Assembly (NCBI RefSeq): GCF_047971665.1
Contig: NZ_JBKEAA010000008.1
Coordinates: forward strand, 1-64,000
DNA: 64,000 nt
Origin: Castellaniella sp047971665
Lineage (GTDB): Bacteria > Pseudomonadota > Gammaproteobacteria > Burkholderiales > Burkholderiaceae_B
Direction: 5' to 3'
Part shown: one piece after another, positions 8,792 to 20,424 of the stretch
Layout of the letters: every line of letters begins with the position of its first letter
Position numbering within the stretch: the stretch's first letter is position 1
Made by a program: the position numbers and the translations under genes
The notes under the pieces: generated by a model
What the model saw: only the letters and a program-made list of their open reading frames with translations
Database searches by the model: none
Told to the model about the DNA's origin: nothing

Positions 8792-9546
8792 AGAATTTTG
8801 TCCTCGGTGGAAACACTGGCCGGACACAGACCGTCCGGCAAGGCATGTAAAGGAATCAGCGCCGTCGCCGGCGCCGCCATGGCCTGCAGGGCATCCAGCC
8901 CCACGGCACGCTCGATCGCAAAAGGCCCGACGGCGGTGCGCCGCAGGGCCGAAAGATGCCCCAGGCACCCCAGAAGGCGACCGATGTCCTGGGCCAGGGT
9001 GCGCACATAGGTGCCCTTGCTGCAATGCACACGCAACCGGGCGTGGCGGCCATCGCATTCCAGCAGATCCAGCGCATGGATCACGATCCGGCGCGGCGGG
9101 CGCTCCAGCTCGATGCCTTGGCGAGCATATTCGTACAGTGGCTTGCCGTCGCGCTTGAGCGCCGACACCATGGGCGGAATCTGCTCGATCTCGCCCCGGA
9201 ATGCCGCCAGCGCGGTCTCCAGCGCCGGCGCATCCACGCCGGTGAAATCCTCCTCCGCCCGCGCCGTGACATGGCCGGTGAGATCGCCACTGTCGGTTTC
9301 CTCGCCGAACGTCACGGTCGCCTCGTAAACCTTGTCGGCTTCCAGCATGGCGGCGGAAATTTTTGTCGCCCGGCCAAAGCAGCAGATCAGCAGACCCGTG
9401 GCGAACGGGTCCAGCGTGCCGGTGTGACCCGCCTTGCGGGCGTCCACTGTGCGTTTGGCGCGCTGCAGCGCATGGTTGCTGGACAGACCCTCCGGTTTGT
9501 CCAGCAACAGGACTCCGTCGAGCATCTGCCCGCGTCGGGAAGCCAT
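8788..9546 (-). CDS. truB: tRNA pseudouridine-55 synthase TruB
   Basis: Enzyme of 252 residues that converts U55 to pseudouridine in the T-loop of tRNAs. The catalytic motif GHTGTLDP places the nucleophile at Asp46; the DKPEG motif near 16-20 and the GTYVR segment (near 188) are also present. The C-terminal PUA region is short. It lies 35 bases after rbfA and overlaps typA by four bases. Confidence 0.97.
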   Translation of the reverse strand: MASRRGQMLDGVLLLDKPEGLSSNHALQRAKRTVDARKAGHTGTLDPFATGLLICCFGRATKISAAMLEADKVYEATVTFGEETDSGDLTGHVTARAEEDFTGVDAPALETALAAFRGEIEQIPPMVSALKRDGKPLYEYARQGIELERPPRRIVIHALDLLECDGRHARLRVHCSKGTYVRTLAQDIGRLLGCLGHLSALRRTAVGPFAIERAVGLDALQAMAAPATALIPLHALPDGLCPASVSTEDKIL

Positions 9547-9581
9547 CGTTCAATCCGTCCGGGTGAGTGACGACCGCCCTG

Positions 9582-9992
9582 TCAGGGCTGGCCGTCCGGG
9601 TCTTCGAGTTCGGGGATATCCGACGCGCCCGCCTGAGGGCGGTTGGCCCGATCGATCAGTTGCGTGAGCTCGATGCCACGCGCCAGTTGCGTGTCATGCA
9701 CGAAGCGCAGGGTGGGCACCGTATGGATGTGCAGCATGCGGAATAACTGCGAATGCAGCCAGCCCGCCTTGTCATTCAGCGCCTGAGCCGCCGTGTCGGG
9801 CTCGGCACCCAATACCGTGAAATAGACTTTGGCGTGCGCATAGTCGGCCGACAGATCGACGCCTGTCAGCGTGATCAGACCGGCGCGCGCGACGTCGAGC
9901 TCACGTTGCACCAGGGCCGCCAGATCCTTCTGGATCTGGTCGGCCAGGCGCGTATTGCGTCCGGGATTCGGCTTGGATTTATGACGACCCAT
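9582..9992 (-). CDS. rbfA: 30S ribosome-binding factor RbfA
   Basis: Protein of 136 residues with the KH-like RbfA fold: RLADQIQKDLAALVQ near the start, then the YAHAKVYFTVLG strand and LRFVHD near residue 100. It helps 16S rRNA 5'-end processing and late 30S assembly. It begins 16 bases after infB ends, in the classic infB-rbfA-truB order. An acidic tail (PELEDPDGQP) follows the folded part. Confidence 0.96.
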   Translation of the reverse strand: MGRHKSKPNPGRNTRLADQIQKDLAALVQRELDVARAGLITLTGVDLSADYAHAKVYFTVLGAEPDTAAQALNDKAGWLHSQLFRMLHIHTVPTLRFVHDTQLARGIELTQLIDRANRPQAGASDIPELEDPDGQP

Positions 9993-10008
9993 GATTCATG
10001 CCGCGCGA

Positions 10009-12936
<2,928 letters not shown>

Positions 12937-12991
12937 TCGACTCTCTCTTTGACTACGTTGAAGGGCGACTCGGTTCGATGCGACGAAGCGA

Positions 12992-14476
12992 TCAGGCTTC
13001 GTCGTCCTCGAACCAGTGGGCCCGCGCCTGCATGATCATGTCGCTGGCGGTTTCTGCGGGCAGCCCGGTCAGATCGGCCAGCTCGTCGGCGGCCAGCTCG
13101 GCCAGATCGTCCAGCGTGGTGATGCCGTTTTCGGCCAGTTTTGCCACCAGGACTGAATCCATGCCCTGGATTTCCAGCAGGTCGCGCGCGGTCTGCACGC
13201 GTTCTTCCTGGGCGATGGCCTCGGTCAGCAGCGCATTGCGCGCACGTGTGCGCAGTTCATTGACGGTATCCTCATCGAAAGCCTCGATGTCCAGCAGTTC
13301 CTGCAAGGGCACATAGGCGACTTCCTCGAGACCGGTGAAGCCCTCGTCGATCAGGATGTCGGCGACTTCCTCGTCCACATCCAGCCTTGTCATGAAAGTA
13401 CGACGCAACTCGGTGCGTTCGGCATCCTGACGGTTCTGGCTTTCCTCGGGCGTCATGATGTTGATCTGCCAGCCGGTCAGCTCGGAAGCCAGACGGACGT
13501 TCTGACCACGCGCGCCGATGGCCTTGGGGAGGTTTTCCTCATCGACCACCACATCCATGGCGTGCTTGTCCTCGTCTACGAGAATGGATTCGACATGCGC
13601 CGGCGCCAGTGCGCCAATGACGAATTCGGCCGGATCGTCGGCCCACAGGACGATATCGACCTGTTCGCCACCCAGTTCGTTGCGCACGGCCGTGACACGC
13701 GAACCGCGCATCCCGACGCAGGTGCCGATCGGGTCGATCCGCTTATCGTACGCCACGACGGCGATCTTGGCACGCACGCCCGGATCACGCGCCGCCGCCT
13801 TGATTTCGAGCAGGCCCTGCTCGATCTCGGGAACTTCGTTCTCGAACAGTTCACGGATGAAGTCGGGCGAAGTGCGCGACAGGATGACCTGCTGACCGCG
13901 CGCGGCGTGATCGACCTTGAGGACGTAGGCGCGGACGCGGTCGCCAGCGCGGATGTTTTCCTTGGGGATCATCTCAGTGCGCGGCAGGCGGGCCTCGACC
14001 TTGCCGATTTCGATGATGCCGTCACCCTTGTCCAGGCGCTTGACCGTGCCGGCGACGATGGTCTCGCCCCGGTCCAGGAAGTCATTGAGCACCTGTTCGC
14101 GCTCGGCGTCGCGGATTTTCTGCAGGATGGCCTGCTTGGCCGCCTGCGCGCCGATGCGACCGAATTCGATCGGTTCGAGAGGTTCCTCGATGTATTCACC
14201 GACCTCGATCCCCGGCACGATGTCCTGGGCGTCGGTATAGAGTTCCTGGGCGTCGGGTTCCTGCAGGCCGGCCTCGTCGGGCACGATCAACCAGCGGCGA
14301 AAGCCCTCGTGCTCGCCGGTCTGTCGGTCAATGGCCACGCGAATGTCCACGTCTTCCTTGAACCGCTTTTTCATGGCCGAGGCCAGCGCGCTTTCCAGAG
14401 CGCCGAACACGACATCGCGCTCGACGTTTTTTTCACGCGCCAGGGCGTCGACCAACAGCAGAATTTCGCGACTCAT
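12992..14476 (-). CDS. nusA: Transcription termination/antitermination factor NusA
   Basis: RNA polymerase-binding factor of 494 residues: N-terminal domain (SREILLLVDALA), S1 domain from about 135, two KH domains (GMRGSRVTAVRNEL and IGARGQNVRLAS), then two C-terminal acidic helix-hairpin-helix repeats ending in FEDDEA. The start overlaps the rimP stop by four bases (ATGA). In enterobacteria NusA autoregulates this operon, which is of interest given the terminator-like hairpin before rimP here. Confidence 0.98.
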   Translation of the reverse strand: MSREILLLVDALAREKNVERDVVFGALESALASAMKKRFKEDVDIRVAIDRQTGEHEGFRRWLIVPDEAGLQEPDAQELYTDAQDIVPGIEVGEYIEEPLEPIEFGRIGAQAAKQAILQKIRDAEREQVLNDFLDRGETIVAGTVKRLDKGDGIIEIGKVEARLPRTEMIPKENIRAGDRVRAYVLKVDHAARGQQVILSRTSPDFIRELFENEVPEIEQGLLEIKAAARDPGVRAKIAVVAYDKRIDPIGTCVGMRGSRVTAVRNELGGEQVDIVLWADDPAEFVIGALAPAHVESILVDEDKHAMDVVVDEENLPKAIGARGQNVRLASELTGWQINIMTPEESQNRQDAERTELRRTFMTRLDVDEEVADILIDEGFTGLEEVAYVPLQELLDIEAFDEDTVNELRTRARNALLTEAIAQEERVQTARDLLEIQGMDSVLVAKLAENGITTLDDLAELAADELADLTGLPAETASDMIMQARAHWFEDDEA

Positions 14477-14943
14477 CGCTTCTTACCCTTGAAATCGAGA
14501 ACGGGGTCCAATCGGGCCCGGTCCACATCGTCAAAAGAAAACGGCAGCGTCCGTGACTGGCCGGACGGGTCTTCCCAGTCCAGGCTGAACACGGGCGACT
14601 CATCCCCGCTGACCCGCAGGATGCCCGTAAAGGTCTTGCGGGATTCGACCGGTTCGTGCAGGCGCAGTTCGATGCGCTCGCCGGCAAAACGGACATAGTC
14701 CGCCGGGCGGCGCAAGGGTCGGTCCACACCGGGAGAACTGACTTCCAGGCGCTTGTAGTCGATATTCTCGACTTCGAACACGTGCGACAACTGGCGGGAA
14801 ACCTGCTCACAGTCCTCGATGCGTACGCCTTCAGGACGATCGATCACCACACGCAGGCCCCCCAGGGGCATGCGTTCCACATCGACCAGTTCCACATCGA
14901 AACCCAGCAGCGCCTGCTGGGCGACCGTCAAGATATCCGCCAT
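14473..14943 (-). CDS. rimP: Ribosome maturation factor RimP
   Basis: Protein of 156 residues with the RimP N-terminal alpha/beta domain (VELVDVERMPLGGLRVVIDRPEGV) and the small C-terminal beta barrel. It is needed for 30S maturation. The start MADILTVAQQ at 14943 fits the family. The frame stays open upstream to another ATG at 15006, which would add 21 residues across the terminator-like hairpin. Only a weak GGA lies before the 14943 start. First gene of the operon. Confidence 0.94.
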   Translation of the reverse strand: MADILTVAQQALLGFDVELVDVERMPLGGLRVVIDRPEGVRIEDCEQVSRQLSHVFEVENIDYKRLEVSSPGVDRPLRRPADYVRFAGERIELRLHEPVESRKTFTGILRVSGDESPVFSLDWEDPSGQSRTLPFSFDDVDRARLDPVLDFKGKKR

Positions 14944-14950
14944 AAAATCC

Positions 14951-14979
14951 AAAAAAAAGGGGCTGTCCCGCAGCCCTTT
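14951..14979 (-). terminator. Intrinsic terminator-like hairpin abutting the rimP start
   Basis: Read on the minus strand, a 9-bp stem with one G-T wobble (14979-14971 pairing with 14965-14957) and a five-base loop is followed at once by a run of T (to 14951). The run ends only seven bases before the rimP ATG. Position in the leader, about 155 bases after the predicted start site, suggests attenuation or NusA-dependent control of the operon. Confidence 0.65.
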
Positions 14980-15139
14980 GTTCGCCCCGGTCACCCCGAA
15001 GCCCATTCAGGAACCGCCGACGGCCCGCCTGCACTGGCTCGCGCATGCATCAAGGCATCCGCAACGCCGCGCCTCGCATGACATGATGCGAAAGGCAAAC
15101 CCCCGGTGGACACAGCACAAAGGTGCTGTAAAGCCTTAC

Positions 15140-15168
15140 ATTATAACAGCATTCTTTTGCCTGAAGAC
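15140..15168 (-). promoter_or_regulatory. Sigma70-like promoter for the rimP-typA operon
   Basis: On the minus strand a perfect TATAAT occupies 15145-15140. A weak -35 (GTCTTC, 15168-15163) sits 17 bases upstream, or TCTTCA with a 16-base spacer. Transcription would begin near 15133 and leave a leader of about 190 bases before rimP. Confidence 0.6.
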
Positions 15169-15212
15169 GGTTTCCGGAACCTCTTTTGCGAAATCCCGGC
15201 ACCAGACACGCA

Positions 15213-16901
15213 TCAGCGGTTCCGGCCCAGGAACCCCAGACGGGACTCGTGCGCGTGCGCGCCCCGGGGCTGGTGCTCGCCACCGCCGCCGCCCGACGGT
15301 TTGCGCGAAGCCTTGTTGCCTGACTTGTTCCCGGGTTTGCGGCTGGGTTTTTGCGCGCCCTTGGGCGCGCGGCCCGGCACGGACACCACATCGGCCTGAG
15401 CAGGCCCCGCCTCGCCCTGGGCATGCTTGCCGGGCTTGCCGGATTTCCCGGCGCCGGGCTTGCCTGGCCGGGCCGGCTTGCCCGCATGACGGCCCGCAGG
15501 TTTTCCGCCGGGCTTGCCCGCATTGCCCTGCCGGGACGGCCGGCCAGCAGCAAACCGGTCCTCGGATTGTCCGTCCGGCGCTTCCTGGCCATGACCATGA
15601 AACTGGGATTTGGACGGCTTGCGGCCGGACTTCGCCGCCTGACGAGGCTTGCCACCATCCGGATGCCCGTTGGCCAGCCCGCCACTGATGAGCAGCCCGG
15701 TCGTGAACGGGTCAATACCCCCTTTGCGACCGCCGGACACCTTGCCCCGGCGATTCAGACGCGCGCCATTCTGACCGTTCTGTCCCGGCGAGCCAAACCC
15801 CGGCGGCAGCGCACTGGCATGGGACAGCGGCTGACACTCGAATTGGCTTTCGTCCTCATCGCCACTGCGCAACAGACCCAGCTGAACCATCAGGGCGCCG
15901 ACCAGGTCGGAATTCAGTTCATCCCAACGCCCCCGGCGCAGATTGGTCGGCAGCATGACATCGCCGAAACGCGTGCGGATCAGACGGCTGACGGTCACCC
16001 CCGCCGCCTGGAACATGCGTCGCACCTCGCGGTTGCGGCCTTCGCTGAGCGTGACGCGGTACCAGCGGTTGCTGCCCTCGCCGCCGATGTAGTCCAGAGA
16101 ATTGAATTGCGCCGACCCGTCTTCCAGCTCGATGCCGCTGGTCAGGCGCGCCTTTTCCTGTTCGCCCAGTTCGCCCAGGATGCGAACCGCATACTCGCGT
16201 TCCGAGCCGTAACGCGGATGAGACAAGCGGTTGGCAAGTTCTCCCGAAGTCGTCAGGATCAGCAGCCCCTCGGTGTTCAGGTCCAGACGACCCACGGACA
16301 GCCATTTGCCCGTGCGGATGCGCGGCAGGCGGGCGAACACGGATGCCCGCCCCTCGGGGTCATCATGACTGACGATTTCACCGGCAGGCTTGTGGTAGAT
16401 GATGATGCGGGGCAGCTTGCCTGCCTTGGGACGCGTCACCAGACGGCCGTTGACACGGACCTTGTCGTCTGGCCCGATGCGCTGGCCCACGTGAGCGGGT
16501 TCACCGTTGACGGAGACGCGACCAGCGACGATCAGGTCCTCCATGTCGCGGCGCGAGCCCACCCCGGCGTCGGCCAGGACCTTGTGCAGCTTGGGCATCA
16601 GGACGTCACTGTTCAGATAGCGGTCCAGGCGCCGGGCGGTCGGATGCGCATCGTTCAGGTAACTCAGAGCGCGATCGGCCTCTTCGGTCGTGCCCGCGTC
16701 AATGGCTTCGGCGGACTCGGACTCGCGAGCCGCCCCCCCCTGGCTGCCAGCCCGCTGCGCATCCCCACGCCGGCGGCGAAACGGTGTGCGCAGCTTGCGC
16801 CCGCGTGGCTTGCCGTTTTCCGGCCGATTCTCGGTCGCAGACGGCGTTTCGGGTGCGCTCGTGGCGGCGCCTTCCGGCCTCGTCTCAATTTCTGCTGTCA
16901 T
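15213..16901 (-). CDS. rluB: 23S rRNA pseudouridine synthase RluB with long basic tail
   Basis: Enzyme of 562 residues, about twice the catalytic core. Residues 1-95 are a disordered basic/acidic extension. An S4 RNA-binding domain follows (MPKLHKVLADAGVGSRRD, about 102-150), then the RsuA/RluB catalytic domain with GRLDLNTEG and nucleophile Asp207. From about 375 a ~185-residue tail rich in Gly, Lys, Pro and Arg (repeats such as GKPGGKPAGR) follows. RluB makes pseudouridine 2605 in 23S rRNA. It is paired with scpB upstream, a very common neighbour. Confidence 0.93.
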   Translation of the reverse strand: MTAEIETRPEGAATSAPETPSATENRPENGKPRGRKLRTPFRRRRGDAQRAGSQGGAARESESAEAIDAGTTEEADRALSYLNDAHPTARRLDRYLNSDVLMPKLHKVLADAGVGSRRDMEDLIVAGRVSVNGEPAHVGQRIGPDDKVRVNGRLVTRPKAGKLPRIIIYHKPAGEIVSHDDPEGRASVFARLPRIRTGKWLSVGRLDLNTEGLLILTTSGELANRLSHPRYGSEREYAVRILGELGEQEKARLTSGIELEDGSAQFNSLDYIGGEGSNRWYRVTLSEGRNREVRRMFQAAGVTVSRLIRTRFGDVMLPTNLRRGRWDELNSDLVGALMVQLGLLRSGDEDESQFECQPLSHASALPPGFGSPGQNGQNGARLNRRGKVSGGRKGGIDPFTTGLLISGGLANGHPDGGKPRQAAKSGRKPSKSQFHGHGQEAPDGQSEDRFAAGRPSRQGNAGKPGGKPAGRHAGKPARPGKPGAGKSGKPGKHAQGEAGPAQADVVSVPGRAPKGAQKPSRKPGNKSGNKASRKPSGGGGGEHQPRGAHAHESRLGFLGRNR

Positions 16902-16935
16902 GGGGTTCGGTGACTCCTACACAAAATTCCGTTTT

Positions 16936-17718
16936 TCATTCATCCGGGGCACGCGACACCAAGGCCTCGGGCTCGTCGGGACCGATGTCCGGAGACACGG
17001 CTGAATCCACTGCCGCCATCCCAGGCTCAACTGCCTGGGTTTCCTCGTCGGTGCGCTGCCCGCCTTGCGCCTCCTGCGCCACATCCTGGCTTGTGACCTG
17101 TTGCGCCTCGACCTGGACTTCCGTCTCTTGCGCCTCGACCTGACTGCGCGCAGCATCCGAGTCTTCCGACGCATCGAACGCCAGCACACCCAGCGCATCC
17201 GCAGAGCCTTCCTCATCAAGGGCAGGCAACTCATCCAGCGCCCGCAGGCCAAGATCCTCGAGGAAACGACGCGTCGTCCCCAGCAATGCAGGACGCCCAG
17301 GCGCATCGCGATAACCCAGGGTTTCGATCCAGCCCCGGTCCTCCAGGGTGCGGATGATCTGAGCCGAGACCGTGACACCGCGAATGTCCTCGATGTCTCC
17401 GCGCGTTACGGGCTGCCGCCATGCGATGATGGCCAGCGTTTCGAGTACGGCACGTGAGTAGCGAGGCGGTTTTTCGGGGTTCAGTCGCCCCAGGTAGCGC
17501 TGCATGTCGGGACGGCTCTGGAAGCGCCAGCCACTGGCAAGCTGCACCAGTTCGAGCCCCCTGTCCTGCCAATCGAGCTGCAAGGCAGCAAGATGGCGGC
17601 GGACGTCGTCCCCGGAAATCGTGTCCTCGAAGAGACTGCGCAGATCAGTGACCGTTAAAGGCGCATCGGCGCACAACAAGGCTGTTTCCAATACGCGCAG
17701 GATTTCCGCTTCCGTCAT
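16936..17718 (-). CDS. scpB: SMC-ScpAB complex subunit ScpB
   Basis: Protein of 260 residues; two winged-helix regions in about the first 180 (ILRVLETALLCADAPLT ... RGDIEDIRGV) and a Gln/Glu/Val-rich acidic tail. It bridges ScpA and the SMC heads in chromosome condensation and segregation. No scpA is adjacent. It is divergent from the tRNA gene and precedes rluB by 34 bases. Confidence 0.93.
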   Translation of the reverse strand: MTEAEILRVLETALLCADAPLTVTDLRSLFEDTISGDDVRRHLAALQLDWQDRGLELVQLASGWRFQSRPDMQRYLGRLNPEKPPRYSRAVLETLAIIAWRQPVTRGDIEDIRGVTVSAQIIRTLEDRGWIETLGYRDAPGRPALLGTTRRFLEDLGLRALDELPALDEEGSADALGVLAFDASEDSDAARSQVEAQETEVQVEAQQVTSQDVAQEAQGGQRTDEETQAVEPGMAAVDSAVSPDIGPDEPEALVSRAPDE

Positions 17719-17743
17719 TTTAGCTTGAACTCCGATGGATTGC

Positions 17744-17772
17744 TTGCATTATTTTCGCAGACTTGCTATAGT
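17744..17772 (+). promoter_or_regulatory. Promoter of the initiator tRNA gene
   Basis: TTGCAT (17744-17749) and TATAGT (17767-17772) are separated by exactly 17 bases and lie 13 bases before the mature tRNA 5' end, a good sigma70 promoter for a single tRNA gene. Confidence 0.7.
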
Positions 17773-17785
17773 CTTGCTTCTCAGA

Positions 17786-17862
17786 CGCGGGGTGGAGCAG
17801 TCTGGCAGCTCGTCGGGCTCATAACCCGAAGGTCACAGGTTCAAATCCTGTCCCCGCAACCA
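17786..17862 (+). tRNA. Initiator tRNA-Met (CAT anticodon)
   Basis: A 77-base tRNA with encoded CCA. It starts CGCGGGG and ends CCCCGCA-ACCA, giving the unpaired C1-A72 end diagnostic of bacterial initiator tRNA. The anticodon CAT is at 17820-17822, flanked by the three G-C pairs (GGG/CCC) of the initiator anticodon stem. The T-loop is GGTTCAAATCC. Its 3' half is read on the opposite strand by a recombinase remnant, so it is an attachment site of a past integrative element. Confidence 0.97.
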
Positions 17863-18214
17863 ACGATAATTGCGAAACCTCCGTAGGCCCCGCCGCGGAG
17901 GTTTTTGCATTCCCGGATCCATTCCGCAGAGATCGTCTGTTGCGCCCTCCCGCAACCAGCGGTCCCTGCGATAGCAGGTTGTCCAAAGCCTCGGCCTTCG
18001 AAAGGAAGTCGGGGTTTTTCTTGCCGGCGGCAAAGCGCAGGATCGCCCCGAGATCGCCGCGCAGGACGATGGCCAGTTCGCCGTTGTCGGGCATCAGGGT
18101 CACCTGATCGACCAGGAACCGGCAGGTCTCGGCGGCGCGGGCGCGACCGTCCTCGTCTTGCAGGTATTCGCAAAGCTGGCCGAACCTCCCAAATATCTTG
18201 TCCAAGAATCCCAA
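17819..18214 (-). pseudogene. C-terminal remnant of a large serine site-specific recombinase
   Basis: The frame encodes a C-terminal segment typical of resolvase-type large serine recombinases: EEDG-like DEDGRARAAETCRFLVDQV, then NGELAIVLRGDLGAIL, then the basic SGNAK region. It ends VAGTGFEPVTFGL inside the tRNA, a phrase created by reading the antisense of the 3' half of tRNA-Met. No catalytic or zinc-ribbon part exists; upstream the frame stops near 18290 within the next gene. It is thus a leftover of an element that integrated at the tRNA 3' end. Confidence 0.7.
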
Positions 18215-18233
18215 AACCTGCGACAGCCTTTCT

Positions 18234-18740
18234 TCACGATTCTCTCCGTGCCGCAGGCGATAGCCTGGGTCGCAGAAACTCTCGATCTGTTTCCATCACT
18301 GTTCCAATCGGCAGCGTCATGAACTGGTTCGGCCCCGTGAACAGCATCCAGCAGTCGGGACGTTCCCAAATCTCGGTGATGGTTGACCAAGGGAGCCGAG
18401 CCTCCCCAAGCTCGGATATGACCTCGAAGCCGTCATCGCGGAAAACGAATACCGCCTGGCGGGACGGCATACGGAGAAACTTTCCGACAGTATTTCGATA
18501 ATGCGCGACCCACACCCCGACGATCAGGCAAGGCGGAAGCAGTACGGCGACACCGATGACGCCAATCGGCCAACCGCGTTCGCCGCTCCAGAGCAGCCAT
18601 GCCAAGGCGGCGATCATCACGGCTTCGACCACCCATAGTCCTTTCTGTTCGGTGATCCCCCGCCGCCAGACGAACGCCTTGACGGCGCTTTCCAGCATTT
18701 CCCTTGTATAGGTGACCGAAGTTCTCCTGCCGTCCGCCAT
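18234..18740 (-). CDS. YcxB-like membrane protein
   Basis: Protein of 168 residues with a basic N-terminus, two hydrophobic segments at about 38-80 and a soluble C-terminal domain with the YcxB pattern (LPWSTITEIWERPDCWMLF then NQFMTLP). Function is unknown for the family. An AGGGA ribosome site lies just upstream of the ATG at 18740. It stands between the recombinase remnant and the iron cluster, so it may be cargo of the lost element. Its stop is 20 bases from the annotated 5' limit of the remnant. Confidence 0.7.
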   Translation of the reverse strand: MADGRRTSVTYTREMLESAVKAFVWRRGITEQKGLWVVEAVMIAALAWLLWSGERGWPIGVIGVAVLLPPCLIVGVWVAHYRNTVGKFLRMPSRQAVFVFRDDGFEVISELGEARLPWSTITEIWERPDCWMLFTGPNQFMTLPIGTVMETDREFLRPRLSPAARRES

Positions 18741-18799
18741 CACGTCCCTGCTTCTGCTTTCCGCGAGTTTACATGACCCGCGACAACTGTTCGATCACC

Positions 18800-18988
18800 T
18801 CACGAAATCACATCCACCTTGGCTTTCAGACTGCCGAGGTCCAATGACTGCTCACGGCGGAATGTTGCTGTGTCGACGATGGTCATAACTTGACGGGTGC
18901 GATCGTCGGGTGTCTCATTGACCCGCGAAGAACCGGCGGCGGGCGCTTGCTGAACGGGCTTGCGTGAACGGACTTGCGGCGCAACCAT
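18800..18988 (-). CDS. Possible small protein, unrecognised
   Basis: An open frame of 62 codons from an ATG at 18988 sits just after ftrD. The product is basic and Gln/Arg-rich in its first half (RSRKPVQQ) and more regular at the end (DLGSLKAKVDV). No family is recognised, no clear ribosome site is seen, and the frame is also open upstream through ftrD. It may be spurious. Confidence 0.2.
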   Translation of the reverse strand: MVAPQVRSRKPVQQAPAAGSSRVNETPDDRTRQVMTIVDTATFRREQSLDLGSLKAKVDVIS

Positions 18989-19005
18989 CAGGCCCGACCG
19001 GCCTC

Positions 19006-20424
19006 TCACCAACGCACAAAGAACAGCACCCAGGCCCAGCAGAACGGCAACAGACCCGCGGCCACCAGGACCACCGCACCCAAGCGGCGCATCGGCCGAG
19101 CCGTGCGCAGCCCCGCCAGCCGCCACTCGAATCGCAAGCTCCAGAACAGCGCCAGCGCCAGCAGGACAAAGCGCACGGCATTGGCCCAGCCGGTGGGAAC
19201 CCCTTCGTTCTGCAACAGCGTCAGCGTGGTGGCCGACAGCCCCAGAAACACCCCCGCCCCCGCTGCCGGGATCAGACCCTGGGCGAGCTTGTGAACGCCC
19301 GCCAAGCGGCTGCGCAGCAACTGGCCGTCCGCATCCCGCACGCCCGGCGCCTCGATGACCGGCAGCGATCGATCTGCCAGCCACAGGCCGCAGAACACGG
19401 CCCCGCCCACCACGACGGTCGCGCCTGCGATGAAGAGCAGAATGATGCCGCCGTCCAGCCAGCTGAAGCTGTCGTTGACATCCGGGTAATGCGTCAGGAT
19501 GAACCAGGGGGCATTGTCCGCCAGCGGCCAGTAGATGTCTCGCGTCACCAGCCAGGTGGCGGCGGACTGCTTGATCGACACGAACCAGGGACTGGCGCTC
19601 CACAGAAAGGCCCCCACGGCCAGACCCATCAGGCCAAAGACGATCAGGGCCGTCTGCCAGCCGCTGCCGGAAGCCACATGGACGATCTCAGCCTCCGGCG
19701 ACCGAGGCGTCAGGGTAATGGCGCCCCGGTAGTCACTACATCGCCCACACATGTGACATTCGGCCGCGCCCTGCATGTTGCGCAGGGGCAGCAAGGGCGC
19801 GCAGTTGATGGTTTCGATCCGCCGGACGGGGGCGCGCCAGGCGGCGGCGTCCACCCGGTAGTGCCAGGGCGCGAGCTTGGCCAGCAGGTTGAACACTCCG
19901 TTGACCGGACAGAGGTATTTGCACCAGACGCGTTTTTCACGCCCGTAGAGCCAGCCGATGATCATGGCCGCCACGGTCGATCCGCCCAGCACGGCGGCAA
20001 CCGCCCAGGGATATTGATACACGCTGACCAACTGGCCGTAGATGGTGGTCAGGCTGAACGCCACGAATGGCCAGCCACCCCAGCGCATCCAGCGCGGGAT
20101 GGCCCGGCCCTGTCCGTGCTTGCTGGCCCATTCGGTCAGGGCGCCCTCGGGACAGAACAGACCGCACCAGACGCGCCCGAACAGCGGAATGGACACCAGC
20201 ACGAACGGCCACCAGATTCCCCAGAAGGCGAATTGGGCAAAGATGGTGAGGTTGTTGAAGACAGAGGCCGTGCGATCCGGCAACGGCATGACCGCCGGCA
20301 CGGCCAGCAGGACGATGTAGACGACGACGATGACCCATTGCGTCCATCGGATCGCGCGCTGATGATCACGCAGGAAATTTCCTGCGCGTGCGACACCGGA
20401 CCGGAAGGAATGCGACGAAATCAT
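19006..20424 (-). CDS. ftrD: Polyferredoxin membrane protein FtrD of the ferrous iron uptake system
   Basis: Membrane protein of 472 residues with about ten hydrophobic segments. Two NapH-type CxxxCP sites (Cys87/Cys91 and Cys168/Cys172) and a Cys223-x2-Cys226-x2-Cys229 cluster with Cys208 nearby point to iron-sulfur centres. In Bordetella-type FtrABCD the last subunit is thought to pass electrons during iron uptake. It is separated from ftrC by 282 bases that hold no clear gene, longer than the other gaps in the operon, so it may have its own expression. Confidence 0.88.
   Translation of the reverse strand: MISSHSFRSGVARAGNFLRDHQRAIRWTQWVIVVVYIVLLAVPAVMPLPDRTASVFNNLTIFAQFAFWGIWWPFVLVSIPLFGRVWCGLFCPEGALTEWASKHGQGRAIPRWMRWGGWPFVAFSLTTIYGQLVSVYQYPWAVAAVLGGSTVAAMIIGWLYGREKRVWCKYLCPVNGVFNLLAKLAPWHYRVDAAAWRAPVRRIETINCAPLLPLRNMQGAAECHMCGRCSDYRGAITLTPRSPEAEIVHVASGSGWQTALIVFGLMGLAVGAFLWSASPWFVSIKQSAATWLVTRDIYWPLADNAPWFILTHYPDVNDSFSWLDGGIILLFIAGATVVVGGAVFCGLWLADRSLPVIEAPGVRDADGQLLRSRLAGVHKLAQGLIPAAGAGVFLGLSATTLTLLQNEGVPTGWANAVRFVLLALALFWSLRFEWRLAGLRTARPMRRLGAVVLVAAGLLPFCWAWVLFFVRW

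Noticed and set aside
6935..9010. Long plus-strand open frame (691 codons) opposite typA
   Set aside because: It mirrors the codon structure of typA, has no family motifs and is a typical high-GC shadow.
8792..9553. N-terminal extension of typA to 9553
   Set aside because: The extra sequence is truB in another frame; TypA homologues begin at the 8791 ATG, which overlaps the truB stop.
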